Positions 21,259 to 33,200 of a DNA stretch of 64,000 bases are shown here, one piece after another. Source of the DNA: Haematobia irritans (taxonomy: Eukaryota > Arthropoda > Insecta > Diptera > Muscidae). Both the position numbers and the translations under genes were made by a program. The stretch is taken from assembly GCF_050003625.1 (NCBI RefSeq), contig NC_134400.1:226154085-226218084 (forward strand). The letters are read 5' to 3'. The notes beneath the pieces are model-generated. The model worked only from the letters and a program-made list of their open reading frames with translations, did no database searches and had not been told where the DNA came from. The first letter of the stretch is position 1, and every line of letters starts with the position of its first letter.

Positions 21259-24200
21259 TCAACGTCGGCGATCGGTGTCAATGTTCACAGGACGAATTAG
21301 CATCTTAACAGCCTTCAATGAGTAGTTGGGTCCAAGCCAATCTTGCCAATAGATACCACGATATTGCTCAATTTTGTCATAATCGGTTTCTACATAAGGC
21401 CCCATCAAGTTTCTGCAAAAAAAAAAAAAACACAAAACAAACAAAGAACGATTTTGTCTTCATTAATATTTCTTCAAACTTACGATTGATCACACCAATT
21501 GTACCACCATGCACCCTTATGCGACTGCGCACAATTGCAATCCACACAGCCATCGTTGTCATTATCAAATGTAGAGAATTTACTACCGGCATGGTAGGAG
21601 AACGAATCCCCAGCATCTCCTTCATAATTACCCAACAATTTCAGCTCGTACGATTCCTGCTCATTGCCAATGGCAAAAAGATTGTAGCGAGCATACTTGC
21701 GACGATTTTGGAAATCCTCTAAGGTTATCAACAGCTCATGGACAGCCGAAGCGGTCAGCGCATACAATTTGTCCAAACCAATAAAGAATTCGCCTGCAAG
21801 ATTTCCAAAACCGTTCTTGTATTCCATCCAGCCACGTTGAAAATTGATGTCACCGTTGAATCGATTCATTATAACAGTCCAGCCACCACCAGCTAATTGA
21901 TCATCGCAAGTCACATAAAAAGGATCCGAGGTGGGCGTCAACTGAAGCTTCAATATTCCATTGGTGGAGGCAACACCTTGGGCACAACTGGTCGTCAATT
22001 GTTGCTGGCTATTGGCTGTAGCATAAAAATTCGGTACAGTTAGTAAACCACCTTGGTTTTGTTGTCTTCTCAACAAATTGTTGAAGCGTCTTTGGAGATT
22101 GCTGCAAGGTAATAAAGATACGATTCATGGAATTTATTAAACGATTATAATCACTATGAATATTTTATAATAGACCAATTAATAGAGAGACAATTGGTTG
22201 CTGTTGACATTGAAAATCGCAAAGAATGTCTTTTGTTTTATACCCTTCACCACTACACCGAAAGAATTCTCTTTGCTAATTTTACGAAAAAATCTTCATT
22301 AACTATTCTTGGTAAATTCTTTATTAAAATAAATTTTTCATTACAACATTCTTCATTGATTTTCGTAACTTTTACGAATGTTTACGAAATATTATCCATT
22401 AAGTTTTCTTCGTAAAAAGATCGTTTCATGATTTGTCAGAAGTTTTTGCGAATTTATGAATATTTTACGAAACATTCTGCGTTAAAATTTCTTCATGAAA
22501 AGTACTAAACATTTTCGTTGCAATTGCGAAGAAGTTTCATTGATGTTCCGTTTGCGACATTAAATTGTTTCCAGCATACTGGAGACAATTTAGCATATTA
22601 TAATGTGCTTGAGTGTCTATGCTACTTCTCATTTATGAAACCTTTAGAAACTTTTTCATGGAAAATATCAAGAACAAATTTCGGTAATCGAACGTAACAT
22701 TTCGTTGTTTTTAAAGTTTCTTTGTTTGTAAAACAATGACTTCCACCACTTTAATGAAAACTTTCGTTCTTTTCACGAAGGTAATTCTTTCGGTGTACTG
22801 TGTGAGGGGTATAATAAGTTTGTGCATTTGTGCAGTCGGAGACCCATAGTTTTGAATATCGTCTTAGTCGATTTAGCGAAGTCCGTCCGTCTGTCTGTCC
22901 ATGTACTTTTGTGTTCAAAGTACTGATCGCATTTATCACCGATTTGTCCACAGTTGTCGTATTTATTAACCGATATTATTTTTAAGTTTCATAGGTGTGT
23001 TAAGTATGAGGAAAATCGGTTTAGATTTAATTAAATCTTACATACATATGTACCACCTCGAATACTGATATATTTTGCCATTGTGCAATTATATGATTGC
23101 AGAGAACACTGCCGTTATTCTTAAAATTTTGGAAAGAGATCAGAATTTATATCCGTGCTTTGTGAACCGAGTTTTGCTGAAATTCGCGCAGATTTAAACA
23201 AAGCTCCCAGTAAATTTGAATGATTTTAGATTGCAACATATTTCAATACCAAAAAAAGTAATAATGTTATGTTTGGGCAGAGAACCATATGGCAACCATG
23301 TTATTTTCACCGAAATGTTGTATCTTCTTTCCACAAACATGTTATGCGAGAACACATTTTGTTTGCTACAAATAACATTACGTCGCTGTGTGTAAGTGGT
23401 TAAGGGTATTATATAGTCGGTCCCGTCTTTAGGCTACATGTCTATTTTTATACCCACCACCATAGAATGGTGACGGGTTAAAAATAAGTTTGTCATTCCG
23501 TGTGTAACACATCGAAATATCGATTTCCGACTTTACAAAGTATATATATTCTTGATCAGGGAGAAATTCTAAGACGATATAACCATGTCCGTCTGTCTGT
23601 TGTAATCACGCTACAGTCGTCAATAATGAAGCAATCGTGCTGAAATTTGGCACAAACTCGTCTTTTGTCTGCAGGCAGGTCAAGTTCGAAGATGAGCTAT
23701 ATCGGTCCAGGTTTATAGTCTCCATATAAACCGACCTCCCGATTTGGGGTCCTGGGCTTATAGGCTTAGGCTTATACAATTTGCCTGAAATTGGAAATCT
23801 AAAGGTATTTTAGGACCATAAGGAAGTGTGTCAAAAATGGTGAGTATCGGTCCATGTTTTGGTATAGCCCCCATATAGACCGATATCCCGATTTTACTTC
23901 TTGGGCTTATATAAACCGTAGTTTTTATCCAATTTGCATGAAAAGCCATGTTTTGGTATAAACCCCATATGGACCGATATCCCGATTTTACTTCCTGCGC
24001 TTATAGAAACCGTAGTTTTTATCCAATTTGCCTGAAATGCCATGTTTTGGTATAGACCCCATATGGACCGATATCCCGATTTTACTTCCTGCGCTTATAG
24101 AAACCGTAGTTTTTATCCAATTTGTCTGAAATTGGAAATCTAGAGGTATTTTAGGACCATAAAAAGGTGTGTCAAAAATAGTGAGTATCGGTCCACTATT

Positions 24201-27200
24201 TTTGACACATATTTTTGGCTTATAGAATTTGTAGTTTTTATCCAATTTGCCTGAAATCGGAAATCTATACGTATTCTAGAACCATAAAGAGGTGTGTCAA
24301 AAATGGTGAGTATCGGCCCATGTTTTGATATAGACCGATCTCCAGATTATAGTTCTTGGACTTATAGAATGCCTAGTTTTTGTCTAATTTGCCTGAAATT
24401 GGAAATCAATATTTGAAGTATATAAAGAAAATATTTCATTGAAGCCCAAATACTGGGATTTTCAATCCCCTATCTCGAATGACATCCCTATTATTAGCAC
24501 TTTAATAGATGTCATCTACCATCACTATAACCACTACCTTAGTAATTGTTTTCGTAACTACATTCTCTTACATACCCCGTTTGTTGCATCACTTTGGTGA
24601 CATTCGTTTGAAGTTGCGATTGTAGAGATTCTACGGCAGCTCTAGTGGACGCTAATAATGTTGCCAGTGCATCTAATTTTTGCGAATCCGATATTGGTGA
24701 AGCCGATGGTTGTTGTTGGCGCTGTTGTTGTTGTTGAGATTTGTAATCAATTTGTCGCGTTTTTCGTAAAATGTTCATTTCTACTGCTTTAAAGAAAATA
24801 TAAAATTTCAAACATGGATCAAAGTATTCGTACACTTTTGCTATATATCTACATTTAAATTGGTGTAAATTATCAAATGAGATTGAGACTGATGTTAATT
24901 TCGTTTTTAAGATAATAAGTCTTGATGTCATAATTAGTGTGTAAATATAACCATAGCGATAGGCGGTAGGCGAAACATTTTTGCCGCAACGGCAAATACA
25001 ATAAGCTTGACGGCGAATAATTCCCTTTTTCACGTTTCCTAGCGTTTTTGTTGTCAATACAGCGTGCTTTGACAATATTAAACAATGAAGTTGAATAAAA
25101 ACATACAATGGCTTGTTATTTGTTGAGTTATTTCAAGAAAAAATAATCTACACGTCTCCAGGCAACAGCAATTCCTAGTGGCGAGTTAAAAAAAATTGAT
25201 AAGCGATGGCAACACTATACCAGTTTTCGCCAAGGAGTTAGAATAAGTTTTAATTTAGCGACACGCCGCTAGCCGTCATGGTATTCCGTCGCGGATTTTG
25301 GGCTTCCCATAAGAAATACACGTAAATAAGTGTTCGCCTACCGCCTATCGCTATGGTTATATTTACACACTTAGAAAGAAAGAAAAAAACTTCTTTCCTC
25401 CGAAACGAAATAATAGAACAAGTATTTTCGGAGAAAGTACAATATTCTTTGAGTGTGAAACGTATGCTTAAGAATTGTGATAAATTCTATATAATGCCAC
25501 AAGCAGTTGGAGTTCCATTTTCAATATTTATGAAATTCCTTAATACTTCGACAAAATTTTAAAAGAAATATTAATTTTAAAATTTTCCTGCAGTTAAGCC
25601 TAAGTGGCTTCGCGGGACAGTGTTAATTGCAATAAATTTTAAAAATAAATAAAAAAAATATCCAATTGAAAAAAAAGTATTCAAAGCAAGAAAATATCAA
25701 CAAAATATTTCCAGTTACGAGGGCGGTTCGGAAACTTCTTAGCCTATCAATGAAAGAGAATAGTTAGTTTTTCAAAAATATTTTTTTTCAATATAATCTC
25801 CTGAAACTTCAATACACTTAGTCCAACGCTTTTCTAGCAATTCTATCCCTTGATTAAAATACTTTTCCTCAAGGTCTTCAAAATAGCGGTTTACTACGTA
25901 ATTGCATTTTCATTTGGGAACAAGTAAAAGTCACTGGGAGCTAAATCAGGAGAATAAGGTGCACGCAAAGAAAAAAAAAACGTGTACCGAAAACGTGTAC
26001 CGAAAACGTTTTTCTTTTGTTAGAGTTTTTTGAATTGCTTCGAAAATTTTAAACTTTTATCACCAAAAAAATTCGTTTGTTACAAAATTTTTATTTTTTC
26101 AATAAAAACGTTATTTTTGAAACAACGACACAGTCCATTTCGTTTATATCAAACACTGTTCTTTTCTGACTTTATGTCTTTAATAAGACACATTTTACAG
26201 TTCAAAATTTAATATAATACAATGTAATGTTGAACATTTTTTCGGAATCTTCCGAACATATCTGGAATATATGTAAAAAAAAACAAAAAACAAAAAAAAC
26301 TTTGGTCGAAGCATGGATCGAACCCACGACCCTTGGCATGCAAGTCGGACGTAGTAACCACTGCTCCACGGTGCCAAACTAAATGTTTGTTTCTGTTAAA
26401 TAAACTTTGTTTATTCGGTTCGTGGGCGCCGCAAGCTATGCTATATAAATATAAATGGAAAATTATCTATTGATGACCATAACAGGTACATAGCTCAGTG
26501 GTTAGTGTGTTGGCTTACAAAGTGCATGGTCTGCGGTTCGATTCTCCGTCCAGGCGAAAGGTAATAAAAAATAACTCTGAATTTATTGTTTTACCCTTTT
26601 GCAGATAGTCAATCAATAAAATACTTTTGAAGTCGCAAAAAACCGTTGCCATAACCTTACCAGCCGATTAAATTGTTTTTGCCTTCTTGTTCTTTTCTTT
26701 TGTTCTTTTGTCTCTGGAGTATAGTGGTGGATCCATGTCTCATCAACAGTTATGGAAAGACGCTTAAAATCCATTTTATTTCGCTTAAAACGATCCAAAC
26801 AAGCTTGAGAAATGTTCATTCTTATGCATTTTTGATCGACTGTTAACAAATGCGGCACCCATCTTGCAGAAAGCTTTTTCATCTGTAGTTCTTCTCGGGA
26901 GCCACCGTGGTACAATGGTTAGCATGCCCGCCTTGCATACACAAGGTCGTGGGTTCGATTCCTGCGTCGACCGAACACCAAATAGTTTTTCAGCGGTGGA
27001 TTATCCCACCTCAGTAATGCTGGTGACATTTCTGAGGGTTTCAAAGCTTCTTTAAGTGGTTTCACTGCAATGTGGAACGCCGTTCCGACTCGGCTATAAA
27101 AAGGAGGTCCCTTGTCGGGCAGCACTCAGCGATAAGAGAGCAGTTCACCAATGTGGTATCACAATGGACTAAATAGTCTAAGTAAGCCTGATATATCGGG

Positions 27201-30200
27201 CTGTCACCTAACCTAAACCTAAACCTAATCAGTAGTTCTTCATGCAAAATTAAATGGACTCGATCATTTGAGATACCCATGATATTAGCAATTTCACGCA
27301 CTTTTATTCGTCGATCATTTAATACCATATCATGCACTTTGGCTACAATTTCTGTTGTTGTTGCTTGGACGTCCACTATGTGGTTCATCTTCAATGCTTG
27401 TACGACCACGTTTAAATTCAGCAACCCAATTTTTTACTGTTGTTCATATGCAACAGTAACAGGAGCACTTTCACCTAACACATTCACCATATCATTATGA
27501 ATTTCTTGTCCCGATAAACCTTTTTTTTGTAAATATTTAATGACAGCACGCATTTCTAATTTTTCCATTGTAAAAAAATTGCGGGTGCGTCTTTTTTGAA
27601 CACCTGTTCCTATATGAAGGAGTTGCCAGATCGAAACAAAATTTAACATGTGTTCATAACAGAGATGGAAGTTTCCAAAACACTTAACTTTTTTCTGTTT
27701 ATACCGCGCTATTTGTGCGAGGCTAAGACGTTTCCGAACTGCCCTGGTAAAAAGTTGATTGAAGTTGAAAACGTACACAATTGAGCAATTAAAAGATACA
27801 TTTAAACTACTAATCAAATTAAATAAATACATGAATAACAAGCGAATATGTTATAATGAATGATACTGTATTCCAATATAGAAAATCAAATTGTTAACCA
27901 TCACCATATTATTTACCATCACTGTAGTCTGTGGAATGATTTCTGTTATCGATTATGTAGGTGTGATTTAGTATCCTCATATATTCGCCGAATTCACCTA
28001 AGAGTTCATCAACACCATGTCTGGTCAGACGCTGTATGTGTTCCATGACATCTAAATGTTTGCCAAAGTCCATCTGTGCCACGGCCAGAGAATCCATCCG
28101 TGCCAAATTGCTTGATTCGAATTGCACAACTCTGGAAAATGGAAAGAAAACAAAAAGAGAATGAAAGCCCAGAAAAAAATATCACGAAAATTTTTCTAAT
28201 TAAAATTTTAATCGAGTTGTAAAAAATATTCAATTAAAAAAGTAATTGATTCAACAATTTTTTTTATTGAAACAAAAACCAATCACAAGAATTAGTTGTA
28301 TAAATTTGGTGATTAATACTATATACAAAAACCAATCACAATGATTAATACTATAATATCTGTGATTGAAAACATTTCAATTAAAAATTAATTCGACCAA
28401 TTAATTTCGTGATTGAAGACAAAAAATATTTTTTGTGTGAGATATTTTATAATCTATGATGCCTTCTCGTTTATAGTCCAATCGATTTAAGCAAATGTCC
28501 AATATTCTACACTGTTAGAAAAATATGTTTTTCATATGTTCCGATATAAACAAAATGTGTTTCGGGCACAATTTTTAAACACAATATATTTAAGTGCAAA
28601 CATTCAATGTTCCTAAACTAACACTAAATGTTTGGGACGCATATGTTAATATGTTAGAATATATTATGTTTGGGGCATGAGTGTTTTATAAAAATAATAT
28701 GTGTGAATGTAAACATATATAAATTTACAAATTTCGAGTAAACATATATATGTTGTGATATTTTATTCAGAGAGCGACAGAGAGAGAGAGAGAGTATAGA
28801 GAAAGAAAGATATCAACATAACACAGCGAGAGAATGAAAAGAGAGCAATTTGTGTGAATCCGCTTGTATGTTGTTTCGGAAAACTGTTTTATGATAAGGA
28901 TAAACATTTGATATGCTCTAGTCTAAATATTATTTAATTTGAATATTAGAATGAGTATTCGGAGTAAAGAGAATAGACATTCAGAACCAAGAGAATAGAC
29001 ATTTAAAAAAAAACAGAATTTGTTTTCGCCTTGAGAGCAGCATTTTATGTATGTGTGGACATGTGTTTTGTTTATCATTTTGTCATTATGGGCAAAAATT
29101 TTTTTCTTGGTTCGTTAAAAGAAATCGGAACGTATGCTAACCACTGCTCCACGTGGCCAACAAATGTATGTTTGTGTTAAATAATGTTATGTTTGCATGG
29201 GCTCGTGGGCGCTGCAAACTATGCTATATAAATGTAACTTATAACGATAATTGTCTACAGGTGACTATAACAGCTACGTAGCCCATTGGTAGTGTGTTGG
29301 CTTACAAATTGCATGGTTCCCGGTTCGATTCACCGTCCAGGCGAAAGGTAAAATTTAAAAAAATTATAAAATTGAATAATTTCTTCAACATTATTTGTAT
29401 TACAGAAAAAGGTGCCAAGTACTAAAAATTTCGTGGAAGTGAAAATTATGTGAGGGAGTGAGCACAATCTTCTTGGGGAGAAAATTCTTCCAAGCATATA
29501 ACATTTTTGGGCTCAAAATGCTTCCAAATATAATATGTTCACACAAAACCAACATAATAATAAATGTTTCGGCAATATCCAATAATATATGTGCTTCCTG
29601 CAAAATATGTTTGGAACATATGCTAGAGAAACGATTTCTTTTGAGGGTGTATATTAACAAATGATGAATAATTATTCCTGTTATGTAAAGAAACCAATTT
29701 TAAATACAAATTACTTTTCTCTAAGGACAAATTTCCTTCACAAAAAAGTATATCGTCTTTCACAGAATACCTAGTACCAGAGAAATTCGACCTCTTTACT
29801 AAGCAAAAGTCACATTCGAATTTTATTCATTTATTTTTTCCTGCTATGTCAATACTTGTCGTATACGCGTTTGGTTCGAGTATTAAACTAATGTGGTAAA
29901 TGGTTTCATGTGCTCAGTAGCCAATCTCCTGGCTGAGTACAGGTTTATGAATAAAATAAAATAAAATAAAAAACATTTATTGCAAACAAACAAATGTTTA
30001 GAAACTGGAAGGTCTTAAACATAGATATGCTTAAGGTGAAACAAAACATGTTTGCACAGTACAAATAATAATTTTTTTGAACATATTCTGAATATATACA
30101 TATGCTTGAAGCAGAATATCTTTGGGGGCCTATGTTACAGATGCGATTTTTTGAGGGTGTGTGTTAGGCCCTTCAATGCAATATTCATTTTATAAGATAT

Positions 30201-33200
30201 CTTTTATTATTAAGTGTACGTTTTTTTTTTATTGGAAATAAGGTGACTTAACGATATATTTTCAAATATTGAAAAATTAATCGTCTATCTTTTAAATGAT
30301 GGCATTCTTGGAATAGTCTTAGTTAAGCCTTAGTTAATGTTTTAAACCTATATAATACTTTAACTGCCAAACCATTAATTCACTTGTCAAATTATCTTGG
30401 TAGTAAGATTTATAAAGGAACTCTCTGTGCATACAATTTGAGCTTATTAAAATTTATAACAACGCATAGCAAATCAAAAACGACTTTGACTCTCTAAATA
30501 GGTGCGCTTATCTTGACTTGATCAATCGAACATAAATGACCGAGTGCACAACGCAACGCAACAATAACACATAATTATATTTAATTATTATTATTCGAAA
30601 TTTGTATGCATAATTGATTACCAATTCCAACAAATGAATATGGGAAAAAACAAATGACACGAAATACGAAGTCTTCATATACCACATGAAAAATATATCA
30701 ATTGAAGCTTTTTATTTTCCTCGTATACCAAAAGGTCAAACATATAAGAGGAGTTGTGTTATTCCTCAAGATTAGTACAAGGGTTATTGAACGAGAAGCA
30801 AGCACATAACACGTAATTGATGATGTCTGCAAAAAACAAAAATTCACCCATTATATTTGCAGAAAGGTATCGTTTAAAGAAACGGGTTAGGGTGTTGACG
30901 AAATTACGATGACTACTGTTTTAATAAACAATGAAACTCCTAGTCATTCATGTTGGTACAATGAAGATTGCCGTGAAATATTAATCAATGGGGAAGAAGA
31001 TGTAAAACAACTCTAAACGTAACTTTTGCGATATGTCGCCAAATTTCTTTGAAAAGCTTTATACTGGACAAACTTTTAAGAAAGCGTTATAAACTACTGG
31101 TAACAAATAAACGTTTGGTGAAAACTTCCGACCATTTCTCTTTTTTAGCCAGTATTGTATGTACATATTTTATTTTTATACCCACCACCATAGAATGGTG
31201 ACGGGGGTATAATAAGTTTGTCATTCCGTTTGTAACACATCGAAATATCGATTTCCGACTATATGATCAGGGAGAAATTCTAAGACGATATAACCATGTC
31301 CGTCTGTCTGTCTGTCTGTTGTAATCACGCTACAGTCTTCAATAATAAAGCTGACATTTTTCACAAGCTCGTCTTTTGTGTGCAGGCAAGTCAAGTTCGA
31401 AGATGGGCTATATCGGCCCAGGTTTTGATATAGTCCCCATATAAACCGACCTGCCGATTTGGGATCTTGGGCTTATAGAAATCGTAGTTTTTATACAATT
31501 TGCCTGAAATTGGAAATCTGGAGGTATTTTTGGACCATAAAGAGGTGTGCCGAAAATGGTGAGTATCGGTCCATGTTTTATCCCCCATATAGACCAATCT
31601 CCCGATTTCTTCTTTGATTTGACTTCTTTGACTTATAGAAACTGTAGTTTTTATCTAATTTGCCTGAAATTGGAAATCTAGAAGTATTTTATGACAAAGT
31701 GGTGTGCCGAAAAGGGTGTGTATTGCTTCATGTTTTGGTATATCCCCAATAATGACCGATCTCCGCATTTTATTTCTTGGGATTATAAAAACCGTAGTTT
31801 TTATCCAATTTGTATTTGTTTATTGAATCATAAAGAGATACGCCGAAAATGGTGAGTATCGGTCAGTGTTTTAGTATAGCCCCCATAAGAACGATTTCCC
31901 GATTTAACTCCTTGAGTTTCTAGAAACCGAAGTTTTTATCCGATTTGCCTGAAATTTCACTTCTTGAGGGTATAGAAGGCGCACCGATCATGAAAATTGC
32001 TTGAAACTCAATGTAAAATTTCCAGATTTTACTTCTCGGGTGAACATCTACAGATTTAAGATTTCAAATCAAGACGTTATTTCATAATTTTCTTGCACAC
32101 TTACAAGAGATGTTAATGATTCTTCTAAAACAAAAATGGTTCTTACAAATCCAGAATCTGATATAGTCTTCATAGGTAAAATCTTTGAATTTATCTCCGG
32201 GAAGTGTATTGGTTGAACTGCTCTGCTTGATTTGTCCTCAAACCCCTCTGAAATTTTAAAGGAAACCCTAATATTTGATTCATGGTGGTGGGTTTTTAAG
32301 ATTCGGCCTGGCCGAACTTACGGCCGTATATACTTGTTATTTATTTCTTGCTTGATTTCGTAAAGCTAGTACAACAAGATCTTAAATCTTATAATTGAAA
32401 GTACAAGCTTATCATATTTCAAATGTTATATGTAGCAAAGAAAATAAAAATGTATAAGTTATATTAAAACACATTAACATAATATAATAAAAGAGTGTGT
32501 AAAATATGTAAAAATAAACATTTTTAATTAAAAACAATATATTATTTTCTTTAAGTAAATGTTTTAAATATTTCTTTTTTGAACAAATTAGCATTGCTTA
32601 TAGTTTGTAAACTAAATTTGTATGCAAAACATAAATCGTGTAATTTTAAATATATTCGAAAACTTTTCACAAATTTTCGAAAAGCTCAACTCAATGATGT
32701 TCTGGTTTACGAATTCGCAAAAGTTTTCTCACCCTGTCCATAATATAAGGTACATTAGATTTGACCAGCCCCAACTTTCGGCCGTATATACTTGCTCATC
32801 TCATGTCCGTCTGTCTGTGAACACATTTTGTAATCAAAGCCAGGGTTGCAGTTTTAGTCCAATCGACTTCAAATTTGGCACAAGTATGTCTTTCGCCAGA
32901 GCCAGAGTTTTACTCCGATTTATGTAATATTTTGGTTGGATTCGGTTAATATACATATATCCAATATACATATATCTCTTGCTCGATTTAGACTCGTATG
33001 ACCACCGGAGGTCATAATTTTATTTTGATTAAGTTGAATTTTTGCACATAGGGTAGAGGTAACATTTTAGTAATGTGTACCAAATTTGATATATATGTTC
33101 CTCCAATTTGGGGAAATATGACCAATTGGCAATTTCCTTGTAAAATCGTCACTGCAAATAAAAAAGCTTGTAAAAATGAAAAAATTGTCGACCTATAAAT

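Larger units (their letters stand above)
25968..26577. mobile_element. Foldback element carrying two divergent tRNA-like modules
   Basis: The left part is made of AAAACGTTTTT-type palindromes (TGTACCGAAAACG twice near 25983-26010). The centre holds two tRNA-like sequences facing away from each other (26303-26375 minus; 26485-26560 plus), separated by GGGCGCCGCAAGCTATGC. The same centre occurs in the AAACATA element at 28510-29649, although the outer arms are different. It interrupts the mariner transposase. Confidence 0.6.
25772..27568 (-). pseudogene. mariner transposase, interrupted and decayed
   Basis: Starts at the ATG 27568 (MEKLEMRAVIKYLQKKGLSG, the N-terminal helix-turn-helix). A stop follows 44 codons later, with a shifted continuation (IRVREIANIMGIS-like) to about 27240. 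The SINE intervenes. It then resumes as LSARWVPHLLTVDQK and the first catalytic block VDETWIHHYTPETK (about 26730-26760), and FIDYLQKGKTIN before the second insert. After that insert only PYSPDLAPSDFYLF remains (third Asp), so the second catalytic Asp is gone. It ends DYIEKKYF at 25772. Confidence 0.85.
25718..27747 (-). mobile_element. mariner element with two later insertions
   Basis: The ends CGAGGGCGGTTCGGAAAC and its inverse (GTTTCCGAACTGCCCTGG) are flanked by TA (25716-25717, 27748-27749). Without the two inserts, a tRNA-carrying foldback element (25968-26577) and a SINE (26895-27231), the mariner is about 1.08 kb. This is shorter than the usual 1.3 kb because a transposase segment was lost at the first insert. 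A solitary end of the same family lies at 3268-3450. Confidence 0.88.

Noticed and set aside
26485..26560. Functional tRNA gene
   Set aside because: A and B boxes are present, but no convincing acceptor-stem pairing is visible and the sequence recurs inside transposable elements.
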